From: Albidovulum sediminicola
Lineage (GTDB): Bacteria > Pseudomonadota > Alphaproteobacteria > Rhodobacterales > Rhodobacteraceae
Assembly (NCBI RefSeq): GCF_025751575.1
Contig: NZ_JAOWLA010000023.1
Coordinates: forward strand, 1-36,527
Reading direction: 5' to 3'
DNA: 36,527 nucleotides
Positions 30,392 to 36,527 of this stretch are shown piece by piece. The notes below the pieces were generated by a model that worked only from the letters and a program-made list of their open reading frames with translations, had not been told where the DNA came from and searched no databases. The position numbers were made by a program, and so were the translations under genes. Every line of letters starts with the position of its first letter. Positions within the stretch are counted from its first letter, which is position 1.

Positions 30392-32117
30392 CGCTCTTGG
30401 CTCCGCCACGGCGCGACTGGAAGCGCACGGGTTCCCGGACCTCCTTCTCAGACGCGGCGGGATGGATCAGACGCTTCAGGATCTCGTCGCGCGGTCCGAA
30501 CGCGGCGGAGCTGCCGTCCTTCACGATCAGGACCTTGTCGGCCCAGCGAAGCATATTGGGCTGATGCGCCACGATGATCGTCGTGATCTTGCGGTCCTTC
30601 AGCGCCTTCAACACGCCCATCAACGCGATCTCTCCGTCGCCGTCGAGATTGGAGGCCGGCTCATCCAGAACGACCAGCGCTGGCATCTGGTAAAGCGCAC
30701 GCGCCAGGCCGATCCTTTGCTTCTGCCCGCCCGACAGGAGGATGCGGCCATCGCCCAGCATGGTGTCGTAGCCGTCCGGCAGCGCCAGGATCATGTCGTG
30801 TGCCTGCGCCGCCCGAGCCGCGGCGATGATCTCCTCATCCTTGCCGCCCTTCATGCGGGCGATGTTCTCCGCCACCGTGCCGGGCAACAGATCGACATGC
30901 TGCGGCAGGTAGCCGACAAAGGGGCCTCGCAGCTCACTGTCCCATTGCGATACATCGACGGAATCGAGCCGGATGGTACCGACCGATGCCTGGTAGGCCC
31001 CGGTGATCAGCTTGCAAAGCGTCGACTTGCCGGAGCCGGAGGGGCCGATGATCCCGCAGACCTCGCCCGGCTTCAGCGCGAAGCTGACCCGCTTGAGCAC
31101 CGGCGTCCGGCTTTCGGGGGTGACATACCCCACCCCCTCCACCGTCAGCGCGCCACGCGGCCGCGGCAGGATCGTCGCGTCCACCTCGAACCTGTGCGAA
31201 AACAGTTCCGTCAGCCGGGCGCGCGCGGCCTTGTAGGCCGTCCAGCTGCGCCAGGACACGATCGAGCGTTCCACCGGCGCCAGCGCCCGGCCAAGGATCA
31301 GCGAGGACGCGATCATGCTCCCGGAGGTCATCTCCGCCGCGACGACGAGCGAGGCGCCGACGCCGATGATCATGATCTGAAGGCCAAGCCGGATCACCCG
31401 CGACAGGTTGTAGAGCCGCGTGTTGGTGTCGGCGAGCGCAAGCCCGTCGCTGCGCGCGCTTTTCTGCCGCTCCGCCCATCGGTTGACCACCGCCGCCTCC
31501 ATGCCAAGCGCCGAGATCGTCTCCGCGTTGTCAAAGAAACTGCGGACGGCGGCATGTTCCTGCCGGACCTTTCCGGTATTCGCGATCTGTTGGCGTCGCG
31601 TCAGCACATCGTTCAGGACGGCGATCGCGAAAAGCACCACCGCGCCGATGACCGCGACCGCCCCAAGCATCGGGTGGATGATCCAGATGAGCCCGATGAA
31701 GATCGGCGTCCAGGGCGCATCGAGCCACGCCAGGATCGCATCGCCGCCAAGAAAGCCGCGCACGTCGCTGACATCACCGATCGAGGCCAGTTCGCTACCA
31801 GTCGCAAGGCGCGCGCGCATGGCGCGCTTGAGCACCTCGGGCGAAAGCTCCAACTCCACCCAAGAGCCGATCCGCGTCAGCATCTTGCGCCGCGACTGTT
31901 CGATCAGCCCGTAAACCACGGTTGCCGCGACCGCCATGGCGGAAAGCCAGATCAGCGTGTGCACCGATCCGCTGGAAAGCACCCGGTCGAAAACCTGGAT
32001 CATGTAGACCGAACTGACCAGAAGCAGCAGGTTGGCAAAGAAGCTGAGCGCCAGAAGCGCCGGCAACTGCCGTTGGGCGGCCGAAATCACCCGCTGGAAC
32101 TTAGTCCTGCCCTGCAT
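30384..32117 (-). CDS. Type I secretion ABC exporter (PrtD-like)
   Basis: The 577-residue half-transporter has six membrane helices (about 15-290: FFANLLLLVSSVYMIQVFDRVLSSGS, DAPWTPIFIGLIWIIHPMLG). The nucleotide-binding domain has Walker A GPSGSGKST (358-366), Q-loop YLPQ, signature LSGGQKQR (461-468), Walker B LVVLDE (481-486) and the H-loop IVAHQPN. There is no N-terminal peptidase (C39) or C39-like domain, so it is the PrtD/RaxB-minus class that exports proteins with an uncleaved C-terminal signal. ATG 32117 is chosen over GTG 32153. The acidic surface protein at the right edge is the obvious candidate substrate. Confidence 0.95.
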   Translation of the reverse strand: MQGRTKFQRVISAAQRQLPALLALSFFANLLLLVSSVYMIQVFDRVLSSGSVHTLIWLSAMAVAATVVYGLIEQSRRKMLTRIGSWVELELSPEVLKRAMRARLATGSELASIGDVSDVRGFLGGDAILAWLDAPWTPIFIGLIWIIHPMLGAVAVIGAVVLFAIAVLNDVLTRRQQIANTGKVRQEHAAVRSFFDNAETISALGMEAAVVNRWAERQKSARSDGLALADTNTRLYNLSRVIRLGLQIMIIGVGASLVVAAEMTSGSMIASSLILGRALAPVERSIVSWRSWTAYKAARARLTELFSHRFEVDATILPRPRGALTVEGVGYVTPESRTPVLKRVSFALKPGEVCGIIGPSGSGKSTLCKLITGAYQASVGTIRLDSVDVSQWDSELRGPFVGYLPQHVDLLPGTVAENIARMKGGKDEEIIAAARAAQAHDMILALPDGYDTMLGDGRILLSGGQKQRIGLARALYQMPALVVLDEPASNLDGDGEIALMGVLKALKDRKITTIIVAHQPNMLRWADKVLIVKDGSSAAFGPRDEILKRLIHPAASEKEVREPVRFQSRRGGAKSDG

Positions 32118-32198
32118 CCCACCACCCAAACAGCCACCCGGTAACCATAACACAATTCCACAAGACGCCAGAAACGTTTGAAAATCCGATCCTGACGC

Positions 32199-32906
32199 TC
32201 AGCGCCCCGTTCCAACGGCGCGGGTCAGCCGGGCAACATTGTCGAGCGAGTGAAGGTGCAGGTAGGCAAGCTCAAGCCATCCGGCGCGATGGAAGCGCTC
32301 GACCTCGGCGGCAGGCAACTCGGCCAGCTTCTGGCGGTCGATCACCTCGAACCCGCCAAGGGTCTGATCCTTGTGGTCAGCGCCATATCGAACCACCATC
32401 CGTTGCAGCAAACCGGCCGATTTCAGCGCCCGCCCGAATTCGAGCGTCTGTAGGCTCTGGCGGTGGTATTCCTTCAGGAACGACAACGCCTGCTTGAGCT
32501 GTTCGGTCTCGCCCCCCTCTTCGTCGAAGATCCGCGGGCCTGGACCGCCGTCATCAAAGGCGGTCTCGTCGATGCAGACGACGAACTGCTGCTCCTCACC
32601 CGGCCTTGCAAGGACAAAGGGATACTGTCGAAGAAAACCGGGGATATAGCCCCCGGTCCACTCACCGTTTCCAGAAACGCAAAAATTCTCGTCGTCGCGC
32701 AGGCCCAGAATCGCCATCGGCGCGACCGCATCGCCCGTTGCAGGGCCGAAAACGATCGGGTGATCGTGCGCGACCTTGTCGAACTCAGCCGTGACGATGG
32801 GCGCTGAGTTGATCTCCCGCGCGAACCCGTAGCCGAGGGGTTGCTTCAGTGAGAACCGCGCGTGCCGCTCTTTCGACAGCGGGACGGAATTGCGGTGAAG
32901 TCGCAT
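32199..32906 (-). CDS. SapC-family protein
   Basis: The 235-residue protein follows the SapC family (named from S-layer-associated loci) from end to end: HARFSLKQPLGYGFAREINSAPIVTAEF, VFGPATGDAVAPMAILGLRDDENFCV, WTGGYIPGFLRQYPFVLA, VCIDETAFDDGGPGPRIFDEEG and the C-terminal QTLGGFEVIDRQKLAELPAAEVERFHRAGWLELAYLHLHSL. No signal peptide or membrane segment is present. SapC genes commonly accompany S-layer or type I-secreted surface proteins, and this one is 81 bp upstream of the ABC exporter on the same strand. The biochemical role is not established. Confidence 0.92.
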   Translation of the reverse strand: MRLHRNSVPLSKERHARFSLKQPLGYGFAREINSAPIVTAEFDKVAHDHPIVFGPATGDAVAPMAILGLRDDENFCVSGNGEWTGGYIPGFLRQYPFVLARPGEEQQFVVCIDETAFDDGGPGPRIFDEEGGETEQLKQALSFLKEYHRQSLQTLEFGRALKSAGLLQRMVVRYGADHKDQTLGGFEVIDRQKLAELPAAEVERFHRAGWLELAYLHLHSLDNVARLTRAVGTGR

Positions 32907-33037
32907 ACCAATAACCCCACAAATGCCTTGTTTTCCTCAGTCTAGTTGAAAGATCCGGGCCCCGCCAAAGAAATTTGGCCTTTTTGCCCTGGCCCGCCAT
33001 AGACTGGTCGTGAGGCTGCGATCGGTCCTGGCTGACG

Positions 33038-34198
33038 ATGACAGAGGAAACGGAAAAGCGGGTTCTTCAGGCGATCAGCCTTGGCCGTGCGGCTGAGGCC
33101 GAAGAGATCGCGGCGGCGGCGCTTGCCCTCCATCCGCAGGCACAGTTCCTGCGCGAACTGCATGGCCGCGCGCTACATGCCCTGGGACGGAACAAGGACG
33201 CCGCCGCGGTTCTTGGCGCATTACACGGCACTCTCGAAACGAACGGCGGAAACCGGGGCGCGCTAATCCGGTGCAAGCACATGCTCGGCGTGTCGCTAAA
33301 CGGGCTCGGGCGCTACGACGAGGCCGCCGCCCATCTGCGCGAGGCGATCGAGCTTGGCGGGGATCGCGACACGCTATGGGCCGCAGCCTCCAAGGCTTTC
33401 TACAACCTCGGGGAAATGGCCATAGCGCGCTATCACGGCGCCCACGCGCTCCGGTTGCGCGACAGTTCGGCCGACGCTGCGGCGAAGCGGTCCGGCGCGG
33501 TCGATCCCGCGCGACCGCGCCCGTTCGATCCGGCGGCGCGGCAACGCAACATCATTGCCTACAGCCTCTTCGGATCCAATCGCTACTACCAGGATTGCGC
33601 CATCATCAATTCCCGCATCGCCCAGGCGAGCTTCCCGGACTTCACGGCGCGCTTCTACTGCGCCGCCGATGTTCCGCGCACCGTGCTGGATGAACTTGTG
33701 CGCAACGGGGCGGAGGTCAAGCTGGTCCCCAAACAGACCGCCTCCTGGGAGGGGCTCTTCTGGCGGTTCTGGGCCTTCGACGATCCGGAGGTCAACGTCG
33801 TCCTCGTCCGCGACGTGGATTCCCCGCTGACGGCACGCGAACGGATCGCGGTCGAGGACTGGCTTTACAATTCCGACCTGCCCTTCCATGTGATGCGCGA
33901 CCACATCTTCCACTGCACACCCATCATGGCCGGTCTCTGGGGCGGGTTCGCGGGCCTGCTTCCCCCGCTGACCCGCATGAGCCGCCAGTGGCTGCGCAAG
34001 TCGAACTCCCGCTACACCGATCAGGCGTTTCTAATCGAGGCCGTCTGGTCGCGGATACGCGACGCGGCGCTTGCCCACGATTCACATTATGCGCTGCGCG
34101 CCTCGCGCGATTTTCCGCCCTGGGGCCGCGTCGCACACGGCGTCCACGTCGGCTGGTCCTGGCCCTGGCGCGGCAAGCTGCGCAGGCCGCCGACCTGA
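33038..34198 (+). CDS. TPR protein with glycosyltransferase-like domain
   Basis: Residues about 5-140 of this 386-residue protein are TPR-like helix pairs (AISLGRAAEAEEIAAAALALHP, HGRALHALGRNKDAAAVL, LGVSLNGLGRYDEAAAHLREAIELGG). The rest (about 170-380) looks like a glycosyltransferase fold: NIIAYSLFGSNRYY, VLVRDVDSPLTARE with a D259-V-D261 motif of the DxD type that binds metal and nucleotide sugar, FHVMRDHIFH, and GLWGGFAG. It has no signal peptide. It is divergent from SapC and convergent with the repeat protein gene, so modification of that secreted protein in the cytoplasm is a plausible, unproven role. The start is the first ATG, with a weak ribosome binding site. Confidence 0.7.
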   Translation: MTEETEKRVLQAISLGRAAEAEEIAAAALALHPQAQFLRELHGRALHALGRNKDAAAVLGALHGTLETNGGNRGALIRCKHMLGVSLNGLGRYDEAAAHLREAIELGGDRDTLWAAASKAFYNLGEMAIARYHGAHALRLRDSSADAAAKRSGAVDPARPRPFDPAARQRNIIAYSLFGSNRYYQDCAIINSRIAQASFPDFTARFYCAADVPRTVLDELVRNGAEVKLVPKQTASWEGLFWRFWAFDDPEVNVVLVRDVDSPLTARERIAVEDWLYNSDLPFHVMRDHIFHCTPIMAGLWGGFAGLLPPLTRMSRQWLRKSNSRYTDQAFLIEAVWSRIRDAALAHDSHYALRASRDFPPWGRVAHGVHVGWSWPWRGKLRRPPT

Positions 34199-34213
34199 GC
34201 GGCGGCGGCCTGC
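34182..34213. terminator. 11-bp hairpin between convergent genes
   Basis: GCAGGCCGCCG (34182-34192) and CGGCGGCCTGC (34203-34213) pair perfectly across a 10-base loop that contains the TPR-gene stop codon. Lying between converging genes, it is probably a bidirectional terminator despite the missing T tract. Confidence 0.55.
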
Positions 34214-34231
34214 GGCGCGCGATCCGAACGT

Positions 34232-36527
34232 TCAGAGCCCGTCGAAGCTTGAAACATCCGTATCGCTGACCTCGAAATCGACGATCGCGAATTTCTGCGA
34301 CCCGGTCAGGTCGAGGTCATGGGAATCGTACAAGGTGCCATCTTCATCATAAAGTTCGACGATGTAGCCCTTCAGCCCCCCTTTCGGCGTGAAGTCGACC
34401 GCCCACCAACCGTCATCGTCGGTTTCCACACCGTCCGCGACGACGTTGCCCTTGCTGTCGATGATCTTGACGTAGGCACCGGTTCCGCCGATGTCGATCC
34501 CCTCGCCGCCATCGAACCCGCCGCTGTGATCGGCGTCGTTCCAGACAAAGCCCGCGAGGCCCCCGCCCTTGCCGCCACCCTTGAAGATGTTGTCGTTGAA
34601 GACAGAGTCGGAAAAGTCGGTTTCGCTGTCTGCGCCGTCCTCGCTCAACGTCGCGTCGAACAGATACTCGGTGTTGTCGAGAATGGAATCCGGCACATAG
34701 CCGACTTTCGTCCCATCATCGAAAAGATCCGGCCCATCGACCGCGTCCTCGCCCGATTTGGACCAGCTTCCGGTTCCCTTGGTCTCGTAGTCGAGATGGA
34801 TGTTGACGTAGGTCAGCCCGTCCAGGTCGTTGTTCCCGAAGTTGATGACGACATCGAACGACCCGTCCTCGTTGTAGACATATTCGATCGTGTAAAGATC
34901 GCGCGAAATCTCCTCGCCCGGAACCAGGCACAGCATCCCGTCATGGATCTCGGTCGTCACGGAATCGTAGACATGCACCGCCTGCTCAAATTCCGCGTCC
35001 GGCGATTGCAGTTCGAACCCGTCGGGAATGTGCAGTGTCAGGATGTTGTCGCCGCCTTCCTCGCTGAATTCCTCGTCATAGTCGAAGAACACGTTGTAGA
35101 AGAACTGCCCCGGGTTCGTGGCGTTCTGCGTGAACCCGCCCGACTTGCTCTGTGTGAAGAGTACGTTGAAATACTCCCCGAAGTCGCAGAGCGCGGAATT
35201 GGTAACCATCCCTGGCGGCAGTACCGTGAAGCCCGAAGTGTCGGAATCCGACACCGTGCCCTCGCAGGGGCCATCGGCCGTCACGACAACCTCGTTTTCG
35301 TAGGACAGAAGGTCATCCGGTACGACATAGGCGGGCGTTGACTCGAATTCCCACGTCTCACCCACATCGAAGACACCGTCCATGTCGGTGTCACCGACGT
35401 TGAACCCTCCGGCCTCCACCCCGATGATGCCGCCACCCGACAGGCTGAAGTCGTCCGACGTATCGGCCGCCGTGCCGTTGTCATCGACGATTTCGAGGTT
35501 CTCCAGCGTGACGTTGCCCGAATTGGTCACATAGTAACCCCAACGCACCTCGTCGCCGCCGACCACGCCCATCAGGCCGTCGCCTTCGACCCCTTCGTGG
35601 CGGGTGACTTTTTCGACCTCGATCCCGGGCTCGTAGTCGACGGGCACCGAGGCCGTGTCGCTGTCGCTCGCGCTGCCGCCGAAGCCGTCCACGAAGACCG
35701 CGGAGGCGAGGTTGTCCAGCGTTCCGTCGCAGTCGCCGCCGTTGCTGTCCAGGTCCTCCTGCGTCACCGAATGGCTCGACGTGTAGGTCCAGGTCTCGCC
35801 CACCGAGAGAACCCCGTCATCGCCCGCGTCGCTCGTCGGGTCCAGGGCCAGAACCTGGTCCGCCCCCTCCAGCGCGTCCGACACATCGCTCGCCGTCAGC
35901 GCCACGTTGCCGGTGTTCTCAACCGTCACCGTGTAGGTGATCACGTCCCCGACCTCGTCCACCGTGGCCGTGTTGTTCTCCCCGTCGCCCGGGTCCGCGT
36001 CCGTGATCGCGTAGATCTTCTCAACATCAATCGCGGGCGCCGCGCCGAAGTAATGCGCCTGGTCGCTGTCCGAGACCGTCTCCTCCTCGCATTCCGCAAG
36101 ACCAGAGGCCACCGCCGTGTTCTCGTGCTGGCCCTCCTGCCAGGTCACCCCCGTCACGATCAGCGTGTCGCTCGCCCCCGGCGCCAGCGTCCCGACGTCC
36201 CAGATGTCGTCGTCATCGTCCCCGGCGCCCGCGTCGAGCGCGAAGTCGCTGTCCGAGACCGTCACATTCTCCAGCGTGATGTTGCCGCCGTTCGTCACCG
36301 TGAAGCGGAACTGGACCTCGTCGCCGTCATGCGCCACCGGACCCGTCGCGCTGTTCGCGTCATGCCAGGTCAGCCCGCCATCGACCGAGACCTCCTTCTT
36401 GACCTCGATCCCGGGCTCGTAGTCGACGGGCACCGAGGCCGTGTCGCTGTCGCTCGCGCTGCCGCCGAAGCCGTCCACGAAGACCGCGGAGGCGAGGTTG
36501 TCCAGCGTTCCGTCGCAGTCGCCGCCG
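34232..36527 (-). CDS. Acidic repeat surface protein, 3' part (partial at right edge)
   Basis: The frame is open from the right edge to the stop at 34232, about 765 residues. The true start lies outside the window. The sequence is very acidic. It holds DUF11-like modules (VEVQFRFTVTNGGNITLENVTVSDSDF-type at about 36300, ITYTVTVENTGNVALTASDVSD at about 35900, VTNSGNVTLENLEIVDDNG at about 35500). A unique domain follows (about 35200-34600: FFYNVFFDYDEEF, VINFGNNDLDGLTYVNIHLDYE). Then comes an SdrD-B-like module (GFVWNDADHSGGFDGGEG, about 34540-34310). The C-terminus SDTDVSSFDGL is short, acidic and hydrophobic-tipped, as in T1SS substrates. It is probably exported by the nearby ABC/HlyD pair as an adhesin or S-layer-like protein. 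Confidence 0.85.
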   Translation of the reverse strand, partial: GGDCDGTLDNLASAVFVDGFGGSASDSDTASVPVDYEPGIEVKKEVSVDGGLTWHDANSATGPVAHDGDEVQFRFTVTNGGNITLENVTVSDSDFALDAGAGDDDDDIWDVGTLAPGASDTLIVTGVTWQEGQHENTAVASGLAECEEETVSDSDQAHYFGAAPAIDVEKIYAITDADPGDGENNTATVDEVGDVITYTVTVENTGNVALTASDVSDALEGADQVLALDPTSDAGDDGVLSVGETWTYTSSHSVTQEDLDSNGGDCDGTLDNLASAVFVDGFGGSASDSDTASVPVDYEPGIEVEKVTRHEGVEGDGLMGVVGGDEVRWGYYVTNSGNVTLENLEIVDDNGTAADTSDDFSLSGGGIIGVEAGGFNVGDTDMDGVFDVGETWEFESTPAYVVPDDLLSYENEVVVTADGPCEGTVSDSDTSGFTVLPPGMVTNSALCDFGEYFNVLFTQSKSGGFTQNATNPGQFFYNVFFDYDEEFSEEGGDNILTLHIPDGFELQSPDAEFEQAVHVYDSVTTEIHDGMLCLVPGEEISRDLYTIEYVYNEDGSFDVVINFGNNDLDGLTYVNIHLDYETKGTGSWSKSGEDAVDGPDLFDDGTKVGYVPDSILDNTEYLFDATLSEDGADSETDFSDSVFNDNIFKGGGKGGGLAGFVWNDADHSGGFDGGEGIDIGGTGAYVKIIDSKGNVVADGVETDDDGWWAVDFTPKGGLKGYIVELYDEDGTLYDSHDLDLTGSQKFAIVDFEVSDTDVSSFDGL
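35615..35741. repeat. 127-bp perfect direct repeat, copy A (period 786 bp)
   Basis: This segment is identical at every base to 36401-36527. The two copies are 786 bp apart, exactly 262 codons, and encode the same linker ending each module pair (GGDCDGTLDNLASAVF and the acidic SDSDTASV stretch). Identity continues to the window end, so the repeat unit and copy number extend beyond what is visible. Confidence 0.95.
36401..36527. repeat. 127-bp perfect direct repeat, copy B (runs off the edge)
   Basis: Second copy of the repeat at 35615-35741, cut by the right edge. Divergence begins immediately on the low-coordinate side, inside the EVEK/EVKK codons, so recombination or selection has homogenised only this part of the modules. 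Confidence 0.95.

Noticed and set aside
28832-32144. Two plus-strand frames of 581 and 597 codons
   Set aside because: They are antisense shadows of the HlyD and ABC exporter genes, whose domains are unmistakable on the minus strand.
35000-36527. CRISPR-like or tandem-repeat array
   Set aside because: The repetition is coding, in phase with the surface protein and with a 786-bp period; it lacks short repeats with unique spacers.

Overview
The window is GC-rich DNA from an alphaproteobacterium, most likely a member of the Rhodobacterales (Rhodobacter/Roseobacter type). This is inferred from the codon bias and gene repertoire: an MttB-family methyltransferase beside a GcvT-type dimethylglycine dehydrogenase, a YHS-domain periplasmic protein, very short RDIGLD proteins, SapC next to a type I secretion system, and GcvA-like LysR regulators. 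No rRNA, tRNA, CRISPR array or intact insertion sequence was recognised. The left edge carries two abutting transposase relics (IS6-type and IS3-type), so about 1-700 is old mobile-element scar.

Region 1 (about 1.2-8.4 kb) is a redox/stress neighbourhood. It holds two translationally coupled flavin-split-barrel proteins, the second a PNPOx-GAF-winged-helix fusion. Next come an FAD oxidoreductase with both residues for bicovalent flavin attachment, a secreted c-type cytochrome, a tiny RDIGLD protein, an AraC regulator, and a divergent YHS protein. A terminator placed just before its ribosome binding site separates the YHS gene from a glutathione S-transferase; a GNAT acetyltransferase follows. 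Region 2 (8.6-13.6 kb) is a methylamine/betaine catabolic unit: LysR regulator, non-pyrrolysine MttB homologue, then an FAD-GcvT dimethylglycine-dehydrogenase-like enzyme, all on the minus strand. Region 3 (13.8-18 kb) has an HMA-CDF fusion cation transporter on the plus strand and a minus-strand run of LysR, WrbA quinone reductase, DsbA/FrnE-like protein, a 49-residue RDIGLD protein and a DMT exporter.

Region 4 (18.2-20.6 kb) is a copper-handling cluster: HMA chaperone, small secreted His/Met/Cys protein and Tat-exported multicopper oxidase, behind a MerR/CueR-type promoter. Region 5 (20.8-24.4 kb) is a sensor kinase and response regulator followed by a secreted GlcG/HbpS-family protein and a secreted ankyrin protein. 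A nearly identical 17-bp element with a GTAG-N2-CTAC core lies upstream of both the kinase and the HbpS-like gene. Region 6 (24.5-27.3 kb) has a frameshifted DUF1801 relic, a SAM methyltransferase, a small Arg/Ala-rich ORF and a winged-helix/alpha-beta-hydrolase fusion.

Region 7 (27.5 kb to the right edge) looks like a surface-protein export locus. It contains a TolC/NodT-like outer-membrane lipoprotein, an HlyD adaptor, a PrtD-like ABC exporter, SapC, a TPR protein with a glycosyltransferase-like domain, and the 3' part of a very acidic repeat protein (DUF11-like modules, an SdrD-B-like module, a T1SS-like C-terminus). The repeat protein contains an exact 127-bp repeat and runs off the right edge. 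Long open frames opposite the real genes were discarded as high-GC shadows.
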